DNA from: Lantana camara
Lineage: Eukaryota > Streptophyta > Magnoliopsida > Lamiales > Verbenaceae
Assembly (NCBI GenBank): GCA_037501455.1
Contig: CM074862.1
Location: 84,398,501-84,462,500, forward strand
Direction of reading: 5' to 3'
DNA length: 64,000 nt
Shown: one piece after another, positions 23,690-35,685 of the stretch
Position numbering within the stretch: the first letter of the stretch is position 1
How the letters are laid out: every line of letters starts with the position of its first letter
Position numbers and translations under genes: made by a program
Notes under the pieces: model-generated
What the model saw: only the letters and a program-made list of their open reading frames with translations
The model's database searches: none
What the model was told of the DNA's origin: nothing

Positions 23690-24700
23690 ACAACAAACAC
23701 AGTAGCATATAACAAGTTAGCTTTACACAAGTCCCTTGCACGTTCTCTTGTTATGCCCAGACCTTCTACAGGCTGAGCACACTGTAACGACTTTAACAAC
23801 CTATGACGGGAACCTAGTCCTATTCGGACGACTAGGTTGAGGCCTAACGTCTGGTGGCCTGATCTCAACATCAACAACAGACTCCATGTCAGCATTCGGT
23901 ACAGGGAAAATTATGTGTTCATATGCTTTTTTATATATTTCAATAGAATAAGCATCATCACAGAAATCGTAGACCAACTACCCTTTCTTGCCAATGCACG
24001 CACAAGCATGCTTATAGGGAAGCTTTAAGAGCTGTCAATAATTACAAGAATATTGTCGGGTCCCAAGGTCCACTTTGTGCCTAAATTCCCCTTCATTGAC
24101 CTCAAATGTCACTGTGTCAGCTCGCACGACATCCATTATTCTGCATGCTGCAAATTCAGCCTTAACAATTACCTCTATATCCATACAAAGACGCGTTCGC
24201 CATTCATAACTTTGCTCCAGTCTATCGCACATCATTGTCATTATCTGTTGCCAAATACGGTCAACCAAGGCTACAATTGGGAGCGATCTCGTATCCCTTA
24301 CCCAACTATTCCAAGACCCGGTAATGTTGTTGTTGATAATACCATACCGATTACCGGTAATAATGAATTGACCCAGTTTTCAGGACAAGAGTTATTTATG
24401 AAATCTGTTGCTTTGGGCATTGCTTTCAATATTTTACTAATGTGTGAGGAATACTCGGCCTTAGTGGGAGCATATGCTACTGCATTGAAAACATTTGTCC
24501 AATGTTTCTTTTTCAGTTTAGGATAATGTTCTCTAAGGACTTGAGATCATGTCAGACAACTACTAATTTATTAAGAAATAAAATAGGCCAGATAGAACTT
24601 CAAATTATTACACTAATGGGTAAACAAGTACCTGAGTCCTGAAGTTATCCACCAAATGTCTTGGGTAGAAGGCATGTTGGGAGCCTGGAAATACCCTTGG
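23690..24700 (-). pseudogene. MULE transposase, C-terminal part (SWIM and zinc-knuckle region)
   Basis: Continuation of the minus-strand transposase after element B. Reading down from 24700 it starts with VFPGSQHAFYPRHLVDNFR, then after an intron-like gap SLREHYPKLKKKHWTNVFNA and AMPKATDFIN. RIWQQIMTMMCDRLEQ and the SWIM-type motif VDLGTRQYSCNYWQLLKLPY with HACACIG follow, matching CxCx(n)CxH. Near the end a zinc knuckle, CSACRRSGHNKRTC, is present. This order is typical of plant mudrA-like transposases. Stops and shifts occur around 24030-24300 and 23890. The upstream catalytic part is at 51488-52876. Confidence 0.78.
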
Positions 24701-27483
24701 TGTAGCACCCGAAGCGCAAAGGTGCCACATCCCCACACTATAGTTCAATCCACATATGAGATGGACGACCCATATACGAACTAAACTATAGAGAATTGGA
24801 GACAATAATAAAAAAAAATGTCAACTAGCTAGGCGGGACTAACCCCAAACCACATAATCAATTCATAATAATTTAAGCGGAAGCATAAGTAATACTAATG
24901 AACATACGACATGCACCACAATGTATACAATATTCTTTACATGCGCTTCAATACCATAATATGAAAACCACACTAGTCTAAGTACTTCCTCAATTCTCGA
25001 CACATACTAACAATGAAATGAAACTGGACAAAACCTGAATGAAAGACTGGATACGACTCTAATCCCGCCTAGCGTGCACCTGCAAGAACCTGAAAGGTGG
25101 AGGTGTCAGTCTATGGAAGACTGAGTGAGGGGTTTATATAAATATTAGCGCAAATAACATGCAAGTTATATCCTCGGGTGAAGTTTTAGAAAAGAAAGGA
25201 TATATGTTCAATAATAAAGTAATCATCGCCCGAAAATACAACTATCAGGTTTAACACTTTATTCAATTTCATGCATTTAATCAGTGGCCCGACGAGTGAG
25301 GCAATTCTCCAACCTTTACACCAATCGTGAACAATACATGCTTGCTTTATTAGTTAACCTGCGATCATGCAATTCAATTACAGTGTAGCAGTGCGGTAGT
25401 GTATTCAATCAATACAATCAGTGAGTGCAATCAATACAGCAACCCGAGGACAGCCCGTGGTGCCGGACTCATCCCCAGTCTCCTTCTCCCTCCAATGATG
25501 GGAAGGTTGCGAGCCTTCGCCATCCACGACATGGTGTACGTTAGGAATATGACTCCCATGTACGGGACTCTTTCCTCCACCAAACCTCCTGGTGGATTCA
25601 GGGGTGATCCCACATGATGAGGGGAGTGTAGAGTTACCCCGTCAGCCCTTTGCTTTCCCGGTTGGCTCGTACACTAACCTTCGGGCCTAAAGTGAAAAAT
25701 CATGCCTACTCGCCAAAACATGCACGATACATGGCTTGCTTACAATAAACATGACTTGCTTTCAATAAACATGGCTTGCTTGTAATCATGAGTAATTTCA
25801 TGGAAAATTATAAATATAAATACCTTTTGCCTCGAATCTCACGTAAGCGTTGTATAGGTTCTAGGTAAGTAGAAGTTAAACCTCACCTGACAAGTGACAG
25901 ATGACTCAAGGATGCATGAAGGTGCTCATTGATCAGTAATCCCTGCCCTGGAGAAGAACTGGACAAGAAGGAGGACATGGTGCATTCGTGAGACATGACT
26001 CAATAATGATACCAATTATAATGCAGGGCGTAATCATGCAACGAGATATCGTGGTTTGACAGTGAAAGCACATAATCATTTACTTTGAGGAATATTCGAG
26101 TATATATGAGTTCATATTGATAACAAAGATTCATGTGTGCACATACTTGGAACAAAAGTAACATATTGAACCAAACTCGGGAAATAATTCATGAAATCAT
26201 GCAAAAGTTCATAACATGTAAGTTAACACAATATATGACATGTTAATGAAGTGTACATACCGGAAACAAGTCAAGAAAACCATGCAATTAAAGTTTAAGT
26301 TTCAAATTTTCGGGCAGAATATGCAGGGGTCGCGGCCGCGACCTATATTTTTCATGAATTTTCATGCAATTTTTCATAAGTCGAAACTAGGCCAATTTTT
26401 GGTAGCGGTCGCGACCTGATTTATGTGTATTTCAGGTCGCGGGTGCGACCCTCTGTTTCGCCAAAACTGAGAGTGGGTCGCGGGCGCGACCGTTTTTACT
26501 CTATTTTCGGTCGTGACCGTGACCTTCAATATCAACAGAAAAACAGACCAGAAGAAACAGGAGAAGCTACAAACCAAAACCAAATCACCTAAAACACCAA
26601 TTTTCATGCACCAAAATGTTATATTTCTGGAAATCATCATGCATATATGTTCAAGAAAACAATAAAATTCCATCTAAACACATAAATCATGCCTTGATCA
26701 TCAAATTCATCAACTTCAACCCAAACATGAACTCATTATATATCTCCATAATTTCCAAGAATTCATGCTCAAGTTCAAGTCAAGAACTTAAAATCATGCT
26801 TCTAACAATTAAAACACATAATATCAGTTCAATTCACAACCCTAGCTTCATATATTCAATTCAAGAATTCAAATATATACACTCATGGCTACCTTGAAGA
26901 AAAGAGATGTGATGAGAGGAGATGATGATGATGATGAAGCTTCAAAACTATCAAGTTCTCCAAGTTTTTGGATTGAAATGATGAAATCTCTCCTTTCCTC
27001 TTTGTTGAATTTGGTTCGGTGGTGAAGGAAGCAAAATTTGATATTTTGTAAAATGAAATGATCATGGAAGATGGAAGAAATATGATAACGTGATTCATTG
27101 CCTTGAAATTGATGAAATGTGTTATTTGCAATTAAATCCTCCAAATATATAAGTTCATGCAATTAAGGATGAAAGGATTAAAGAATGATCAATTTGGTCC
27201 AAGAAGTTTTCATGCAATTTGGTCCTCACTCTTACAATAATAATCATTTAAGGACAATTAAGCAAATAATTCATGTTCGACAATTATTTCATGTAGCAAT
27301 TAGATCCAATTTGTGTAATAATTCTCAAGTTGACAAGTATTTCATATAAACACGTAGAAATATAATTCATAAAATTATCATGAAAGTGTGAATTTAATAA
27401 ATGAAAGAATTAAATTAAATCCTAACTCTCGAAAACTCACACGTGTCGTGCGTACCTGAATACACGGAAATCGGAGCATTATA
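24701..27483 (-). repeat. Element B 3' LTR
   Basis: 2.78 kb, ending GGAGCATTATA, a mutated form of the GGGGCGTTACA at the outer edge of the other LTR. Similar to 48821-51487. CG-rich palindromes lie at about 26327-26524 (for example GGTCGCGGCCGCGACC, and a decayed GGTCGTGACCGTGACC). Confidence 0.88.
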
Positions 27484-28780
27484 ATTCTCTCTCCCTTAAG
27501 AGGATCTAGTCCCCAGATCCACTGTCTTAAATTTCCTGGAATTTAGATAACTCTCCCGTGTTCATCCCACCCGGGTTAGCAACTCCCCGTCAGGGATTAG
27601 TTCGGAAAAGATCTTCAATCAATAAGGTCCTTCCAATGTTGTTGACTTACGACCCTCACTTACCAAAGCCTACTCACCCGAAAGGAAATCTAATCTGCTG
27701 CTAGAACAAATTAATAAGTAGCAAGTAGTAATGAGAGTGCCCCGTCTCTTGATAAGCAACAAGGGAATCCCCATCCCTCGAACAACACTGAGAGAATCCC
27801 CGTCTCTCACGCACACAAAATCAAATTCAAGCGAGTGATTAGATAACCATTTCACAATTATCACGTAAAGAGCAGGTAGAAAGTATCAATTACGTCAATT
27901 TGTTGTTCATATAAAATAAATTAATAATAAACAAGAAATCATATACAGCAATAATAAAATAATGATGCACGTGGTATGCATGATTAAGTGTACCGTTCAC
28001 CGGGGGTTGAAGTTCTTGCATTGTAACACTTCGACTGAATAGTTGATGCTAAGGTTAAGATCTTTTCTCACTGTGCCACCATGGTTTGAAGTTTAAATTC
28101 TTGACAGCTATCTTAACCCTAGTGTTATTTTCCAACATAATCCTTAAATCATCATTAATCCCCACATTTTCATGCCAATTTCAACCTTAGATTTGTAGGT
28201 TAATCCATTCTTAAGTTGATTCCACATTCACTTTCTGGATTTAGAATTGAAAGTAACCTTTGTTTCTTGCTAGCGAGTGGTTGTGTATCCAAGCTTAAAA
28301 GACTGGCTTTGTGTCCCAAGCAAACTCTTTATCCGAGAAAATAGAAAGAGCAAAGTTTTACCATATCATCCGCGAGAGTAATTCAGCCAGCACACTCGTA
28401 TAGAAACCAAAGGAAATAGCTCCTATTGAAATGTTTTCTTTGCAGGATTCTCATCTTTTGTCAAGGTATGCTCAATCAACTCATAGAAGTCATTGTCTCT
28501 TCCATTTCCATCACTAATAATAGATTCAAAACTAACAACCTTTGTAACTTAACTTACCTGATTATTCCCTTTCAACTTCTACTTTCCGCTTCCTTCCCTT
28601 TCTGTTTATTGTGGAAATTTCTATATTAATATTCATCCCATTGGCACTAACTCTTGGCCCTGACAGAAGACTTCTACTAACATATATTTCCTCGGCCAGA
28701 TAGATCAAGATTCAAGGTTTACCACCCAACTTAACCCTGTTGAATCCTTTCCCATTTACTGAGTCAATTGATATACGAGA
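27484..28780. other. Element B remnant followed by unassigned repeat-like sequence
   Basis: The first 80 bp are the 3' interior of element B: a polypurine tract read on - as CTTAAGGGAGAGAGAAT and the ggatctggggactagatcc word. The rest, to the PBS at 28781, shows no open reading frame of interest and no domain. It may be the LTR of the Athila-like element whose PBS follows, but I found no second copy to prove it. Confidence 0.4.
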
Positions 28781-28798
28781 TGGCGCCGTTGCCGGGGA
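28781..28798 (+). other. Primer-binding site, tRNA-Asp type (Athila-like)
   Basis: TGGCGCCGTTGCCGGGGA is complementary to the 3' end of plant aspartate tRNA, including the CCA. This is the usual primer of Athila and several Tat-lineage gypsy elements. It is preceded by the spacer cgaga, which also follows the LTR at 35686-37295. Confidence 0.8.
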
Positions 28799-30698
28799 TT
28801 GGTTTGTAATTGATTTTGTTTTTTTTTTCCTTATGCCTAGGAACCTTCATTCGAGCAGTTGGTGCTAGTTCGAAATTGTTTGAGCTGGATTCTGATATTG
28901 ATTCTGAACAAGAGTTTGCAGTTACGCAACAAACTGACAGGAAAACTGATCACTTTCCTGTCAATGATCACGGTTAGGATATGGCTCATAACAGAACACT
29001 TCGGGACCTTGCCCGACCTATTGAGGTACTACGGCCACTTAAGCCCCCTGATCGAGCAATTGAAAATTCGGATAGTGAGGTGAAGGGGCATGGACTAACG
29101 TCTTTTTATGAAGGATTTACATCGCACACGGTTGAAGGGATTAATCTAGAGGACCCTCCTCTAGAAGCTTAAGTGCACAACAATGATACGTCGAGTCCAT
29201 GACGTTAAACAAGGGCGCTAATGGGAGGCAACCCATATTTCTTTCCCTTGCTTTTGTTTCTTGGTTTTTCGTTTGCTTCTTTTTCTCGATTTTCTCTTCC
29301 CGTCGTAATTTTTCCTCTTTTCTTACTTTGTAGGTGGTTATGTAGGGGATATATTTGGACAAGTGTGGGGGAGGCATAAGTGCAGATCAATCGTTGATAA
29401 AAAGCAAAAACTATACTGCAGATGGAATTTTGCTACTGTGAACACACTTGTCTAAGGTCACGGACAAGGGTACTGGACCCACTTTTGCCAAACAGTCCAT
29501 AAACCCACATACCACAACAAACCGCCATCCTACCCGCATCATGACCCATGCATAAAAGTCCGACCCATCCATACCATCCGAACCGCTCCACATTAACCCT
29601 AAAATACCAAATCTACAAACCCCAACATCACTCATTTCAGCCATCCACTTCAAGAGATCCCCAATTCAAACTCCATCTCCCCATTTCAGCCAAAAATCCC
29701 CAATTTCCAGAACTCCAAGACCTAACTCCACCATATGTAACGAGATGGTTCACTGGCCAAATATGTCTCCGCTCATCATCAAGGCGGCACGGCGTCCCCG
29801 TCGCTGTTGTCCACCACTTCCAACCGAGACACCATTGAGCCCAGCCGTGACTCCGCCGATCTGAAACCTCACGAAGCATTTAAGGCCAACGAACAGTCAG
29901 ACAAAATTGAAGAAGGGGTCAACTGCTACTGACAAGAAGGCTAACCATCATCATAGACATGATTCCTCACATCTGACTCGCGACCATCACACCCCCCGGG
30001 TTCAGGGAAGTCCTCAGTTCACCTTTACTCTTTACTTTTATGTTGAGGACAACATGTGATTGAAGTGTTGGGGGGGGGGGGGGGGGGTTGTTTTAGGGCT
30101 AAAAAGATAAATTTTTTCGAATTTGAATGATCTTGGAATATTTTAGGGCTGATAAGGGGCTGAAACATTTGATAATGTAGTGATGTTGTTATAATTTGCA
30201 TTCGGGATGAATTTTTGCATGTTTTCAGTGCATTCTTATGGTTGTGATTAGTTGATTTTAGGGCTTACTGACTGAAATCTTGAATATGTGTAGCATGGAA
30301 TTGTTTACTATGGCATTACATCATTTCTAGTACCCTTCTTACAGCTTCTTGCTTGTAGTGGAGTTGATTTTTGAAAAGGAAACTGAGTTTGAACCCTTGA
30401 TTGTTTACAACTTGCATGACATAGAGTGCGGTTTGTTTGACACTTGACATGGTAGGAATTGTATGAGCTTGAGCATAAAGACTTGAACTAAATGTTGTGT
30501 GTGCTAAATTGGAACCATGCTCCGAGTGAATCTTGTCTAAAGTGATTAGTTGATTTAATATCTTTTAAATTTTGCAAGTATGTTGAGAAACGGTAGGTTG
30601 GTGTTGAGCTTTGCTAAGTTTGACTTGATAAGCATTTAGTGTGAGGGGGAGCTTGCGAAGGGCCAACTAGAGAAAGGTTGGTCAGTAGAACTTGCTCG
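28799..30698 (+). mobile_element. Athila-like internal region, plus strand, internally deleted
   Basis: After the PBS, a short frame at 28981-29172 begins MAHNRTLRDLARP, the Athila gag start, but jumps to LKPPDRAIENSDSEVKGHGL and ends NLEDPPLEA. The same ending is found downstream of protease in the minus-strand copy at 34550. Most of gag and all of pol are therefore missing. Past the stop, gtccatgacgttaaacaagg and gggaggcaaccca are shared with the other copy. A G-run (30070-30087) follows ttttatgttgaggacaacat. No intact protein is encoded. Confidence 0.65.
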
Positions 30699-31041
30699 AC
30701 TAGAGAAAAATGTAATAATTAAGCTTACTAACTTAATGAATATTCAATGTATCAAATCTCCCCACACTTATGCAATGCTTGCCCTCAAACGTAACATAGA
30801 ATCAAAGCAATTATCGCGATCTAATTCCCAACTACAGCATTCTGGTGTGTAAACTAGAAAACATTCGCTGTCACCAAAGACCATCTACAACGAACACAAC
30901 CACAAAGCAAAGTTTGAAATCAACTTTCCATAGCAAGAACGTATGAGGTCAAGTTTCAATTATAATCATGCATGATTAGTTTGATTCTATTAATCCAACG
31001 CGAACGAAGGAAACAAGTATAAAGTAGTTGATATCAAAAAT
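30699..31041 (-). mobile_element. Fragment: Athila-like 3' end with 56 bp of LTR
   Basis: On the minus strand, 31041-30755 is the last part of an internal region ending in the tract AGTGTGGGGAGATT. It is followed by TGATACATTGAATATTCATT (30754 downward), the start of an LTR. Only about 56 bp of that LTR remain (to 30699). The same LTR start, on +, is at 35686. Confidence 0.6.
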
Positions 31042-32507
31042 TGATGGGTGTCGAGGTCACCAAAAATAAATTCCCAAGTACCGAATACAAATAAATTGTT
31101 AATAGTGGTAAGAGGGGTCGATCCAGGAGAATTGAGTGAAATTGTAACTCTTATTATGTCAAGGAACGAAACAAATAATTAAAACAGGGGGGGGTTTGAG
31201 ATAAGTGATTTAAACTAATAATGAAGTAAATAAAACGAGATTAACTAAGTAAGGAAATAAAATAATTAAGCACAGCAAACACTTAGGCTAATTCAGTAGA
31301 TGACAAATAGTTGAAATTTTCCTATGCATGCTCCAGATTATGATCACTGACTGGGTGATTAATTCCTCGTTAGGCTAGCTATAGTTACCAGTTACCTTAG
31401 ACTCCCTCGTTTCTTCTTACTTTTTAGAAAGACTAGAAGAAACTCATAATAATCGTCCCCTAATTAACTGATAACCCTATCAGAAACTCCTTCTCAAATT
31501 CAATCGGATAATTGCTTTACGTACTAAAGAAACACTAGCCCTAACCGACTAAGTAGAAACTCCTACTTCACCTAATTAGACCGTAATATCCCACAGCACA
31601 AAATCAGCCGAACTTAACAACCTAGTGTTGATTGCCACTTCGTTAATTGCCCGGCTAGACTGCACCGAACGAATTAACTAGCTGTATGTGAATTGCTTAT
31701 CCTAAGATTCGACGTCTTAAATTAATCAAAGAACAGAACAAACACAATAAAGTTAAATTAGAAATAAAAAGGATAACTTGATTAATAAACCCAACAAGAT
31801 TGTCTCATACAACCCCAAGCATGCTTGGAAAATTCCAACTATAAACGAAACTAGCTACTCATGTTCAATTGAACAAACAAGGTTTGAAATAAAATCAACA
31901 TAATCTATAAAATCAAGTAAACTAGGAAAAGAGAATAAAACTAGTTGTTGGTGTGTTCCTCCTCTTCTATCTCGTCCTTTATGTAGTGTCAAAAGTGATA
32001 TCTTCAGCTTCCCCACTTTCTCCACTACTCCTCCATGATCAAACATCTTTATGACCACTAACTCCAATAAATTGCACCATTATTTCCCCCCAACGTGATG
32101 CCCCCTATTTGTGTGAATTAACTCTCCAAAAATAGAGTAAGGCTGGGGGTTACAGATTCTTTCAACCGTGGCCTATCAATAAGAGATTGGGCTCCTTTTC
32201 CAATATTGTTTGTCCTCACAATTTAATTCACCAAAAGTGGGCTTGCGGGTTTCCAATCAACGAGCAGGCGTGGGCCTGGATTTAATGGCCAAAGAATCAA
32301 ATATCCTTCACCAAAGAATTCTAATTGGACTTGGGCTTGTAGTTGTCTTGCAAATTGGAAATTAGCCCATGAATAACAAATTCCACTCAATATGTCATTG
32401 CCCTTCAACAAAGTATACATTCAGTAAAATATCCAAATTTTAAACTAAATTATGGGACAATTTATAACAGTTTAAGCTCGATAAGTCAATGAATATGCGT
32501 TGTATCA
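31042..32507 (-). repeat. Athila-like LTR, minus orientation
   Basis: Reads TGATACAACGCATATTC at its start (32507 downward) and ends CTCGACACCCATCA (31042). It is an inverted relative of 35686-37295: for example gacgtcgaatcttaggataa and the agctagttaattcg words occur in both. The polypurine tract AGTGTGGGGGGATT abuts its start at 32508-32520, marking it as a 3' LTR. Confidence 0.75.
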
Positions 32508-35500
32508 AATCCCCCCACACTTATTCAATGCTTGCCCTCAAGCATAAGCTAGGATCAAAGATAAGAAAGAAATTCGACTCTATTAAACGAAAACATGAAA
32601 TGGCCAATGTAAACTAGGAATGAAAGCGTAATTTTTTGCCCTACACTACCAAACATCGAACCAAATGCAATGAGAGTCTCACATAAGAGAACACAAAACC
32701 CGGTCACCATCTTAAGCACATGCATGATTTACCAAAGTTGATTTTAATCCTAGAAATCATATTCAACTTATGAGATGATCGGTATGCACAAGGAAGTTTC
32801 AAGTGAAATGGTAGTTGTGGGGAATTCGGGTTATTCGCAATTAAATCATTAAGGAACTTTAGCTAGGATTTGTTTGAATTGTCATTGGCCTTTTGACACG
32901 AACGCAAACATTTGTGATGAATACCATCCGGTTACTCAACCAATCACAACCTCAAGTGGCTTTGCCTTACTCATAATTGCCCATTTTGTTGTGATAAATC
33001 ACTTATTTGGTTGGGTAATCAGCGGAGTATTCATAATTTACCTTACTCGTTGAGATTATTTGAGACCTTTTTACGCGAGCACAAATATTTGTGATGAATG
33101 TCACCCGGTTACTAAGCCCCATTTGATCTTTTTGACGGATTTTTGGCGCTGCACATAATAGATCATAACATGTAATTTTGAAGCTTAAATTAAATCCCTA
33201 GCTCCACCACAATGTCCCAAAAACAAGTGAAAATTCAAAATGCATGCCAAATTCAACTTCTAAGCTTCATAAATTCCTATTCAAAAAAATGGTGTTATTT
33301 TAATCACACAATTTTAACATTCTAACCATTTAAGACCGAGCATGAAATTTTCAAAAAATGTGAGAATATCATCAACAAGTAGCCGATATTAAGCATGCAA
33401 GACTCAACCATGCTTCATATCCTTTTAAAATTAATCCGTCATTGCCTAAGTCGTAAAAATTTATCAAATAAGAGTCAAATTAGGCCATATCTTATCTCCT
33501 AATCATGCAAAAGAGGAGCACAAGACTAGGCACAGCCTAAAACACACACCAAATCATGCAGAAAAATCACCAAAATCAACTAATAGCAATAACATCATTC
33601 TCCCAAAATTAGCAGCCCTTATCATCCTAAAAAATACCCTAAAATCATGCAATTTTTTTTTCCATTTAGCACTAATACCCCCCCCCCCCCCTTGAATTAT
33701 GTTGTCCGCAACATAAAAAGAAATGAGAGTGGAAAATTGAGGACTTCCCTGAACTTGAGGGGTGTGATGGTCACAAACACCCTTCGGGAATCCTGTCTTT
33801 GATCACGGATAGCCTCCCATCAGTAGAATTCTGCCACTTTCTTCAATTTTGTTCTGAATATGCCTTAGCCTTGATTGTTGTGAGAGGTTTCAGGCCAGCG
33901 GAGTCTGTTCCCACTATGGGAGACCTGATAGAAGCGGTTGGTTGGTTCGACCGGTGGGTCGTCCTCTTTCCCATGGCTAACAGAGGGTTTGGTTATCTTG
34001 CAATTTGGGGGTTTTTGTGAAATGGAGGGTTCTGGAAATTTTGGAAGAATGAAGGAGTTCGAATGTAGAGCTTTAGAGATTTAATGATTTGGGATCTGAT
34101 TTAAAAAATTGGGGGAGAAAGGTTGCTGTAGTGGGTCTTTAGATGGAGCGGGCAGGTCCGATTCGTAAGGTTGTGGCGCGGGTCAAGGCCGGTTTATGAA
34201 TGTATGGGGCTGGTTAGTGGACCAGGGCTGGTATGTCGGGTCGGTGCCTCTGTCCGTGACCTCAGGCAGGGTTCCTCACAGTGGCTTAATGCCAAATTCC
34301 ACCATCTCTTATATATCCTCTAAATTCGATGATTAGTCAATTCGGAACGCGCCCCCACACCTGTTCAAAAATATCAGTTTCACACGCACCAGCGAGACAC
34401 GAAAGGGGAAAATATGACGTTGGGATGAGGAAATCGAGCAAAAGAAGAAAACGAAAAACAAATAAACAAAAGCAAGGGAATAAAACTTGGGTTGCCGCCC
34501 AATCAGCGTCCTTGTTTAACGTCATGGACTCGACGAGTTTCTTGTGCACTTAAGCTTCTAGAGGAGGATCCTCTAGATTGATCTCTTCAACCATGTGCGG
34601 TGCAAACCCTTCATAAAACGACTCTAGTCCACTCCCCTCCACCTTACTATCCAAATTTTCAATCATTTGATCAGGGGGCTTAAGGATCTCCATTTTCACC
34701 GTCTCCATTATAGGTGGGTCTAGCCTACCTCGGGCTGCTCTACGGGACTCAGCTCCTCGTTCCAAAACAATATCATACATGCTCCCCAAAGGTGTCAGCC
34801 CCTTGATATTAGTGATGATCCATTCAACTGCCTCTTTGCATTTCTGAAGTGCTTTGATCAGTTTCTCCTCTTGCAGACTGTCAAGTATGTTGGCTATGAT
34901 TACAGGTAGGGTCTCACAGTTGCCCAAATGCGCGTATTTTAAAAACTCAGGTAGCTTGTTGGTTTCCAGCTTTAGATCCTGCAAAATTGAAGGGAAAAGC
35001 TTAGATTCTGATATAGTTAACTCAATAGGCCCAAACTTTGAACTTGTAATATCATTAAGCCCTTGTAATGCATGGAACTTATCAAGAACATCATCAAAAG
35101 ACTTAAACCGATTAGAAAATCTCTTCAGCCAATTAACAGATATGTCATGACAAATAGCATAATTCAATTTAGCACCATTATTTGAACCAAAGTCCTCATG
35201 AGTCGAATTCTCAATGACACCAACACTATAAACGCAAGACACACCATCAACATGCTTAGTGGAATCATAAACATTGAATTTCACTACTTCACCATCAAAC
35301 TCTAAGGTTAGTGAACCACTATGCACATCTATCTTTGCCTTAGCTGTACTAAGGAAAGGCCTACCCAACAACATATTAGAGGATTCGGATGAATAATTGT
35401 TTTCCATATCGATCACAAAGAAATCAGCAGGAAAAATCAATTCATTAACTTGAACTAACACTTCCGCTAAAACACCTTCAGGATAGACAATTGATCGATC

Positions 35501-35685
35501 AACTAATTGAATAATAACTCCCGTACTAGCCAATGGACCAAGACCCAAAGAATTATAGACAGATAAAGGCATCACATTGATAGAAGATCCTAAATCACAC
35601 ATAGCCTTACCAATGTAATCTTGAATAATTAAACTAATAATTAAACTAATAACTATCACATTGATAAAGGCATCAAGGTTTGATT
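32508..35685 (-). mobile_element. Athila-like internal region, minus strand, truncated
   Basis: Minus-strand interior belonging to the LTR at 31042-32507. It carries a protease fragment (34550-35650), a non-coding stretch with gtccatgacgttaaacaagg, a C/G-run at 33678-33691 next to atgttgtccgcaacat, and about 1.1 kb of 3' untranslated sequence. Gag, most of RT, RNase H and integrase are absent. The 5' part was lost where a plus-strand LTR now abuts at 35686. Confidence 0.7.
34550..35650 (-). pseudogene. Athila-like protease / pol start, truncated before RT
   Basis: Open for about 360 codons of element-derived sequence. The retroviral-type aspartic protease starts IIQDYIGKAMCDLGSSINVM with the active site as DLGSS, as usual in Athila. 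It continues with PLSVYNSLGLGPL, LVDRSIVYPEGVLAEVLVQV and SNMLLGRPFLSTAKAKIDV. The pre-RT linker follows (NKLPEFLKYAHLGNCETLPV, KEAVEWIITNIKGLTPLG). It then jumps to LKPPDQMIENLDSKVEGSGL and stops at NLEDPPLEA, so the RT itself is missing. The open frame extends at its N-terminus to 35785, but that portion is only the antisense of the adjoining LTR. Confidence 0.75.
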
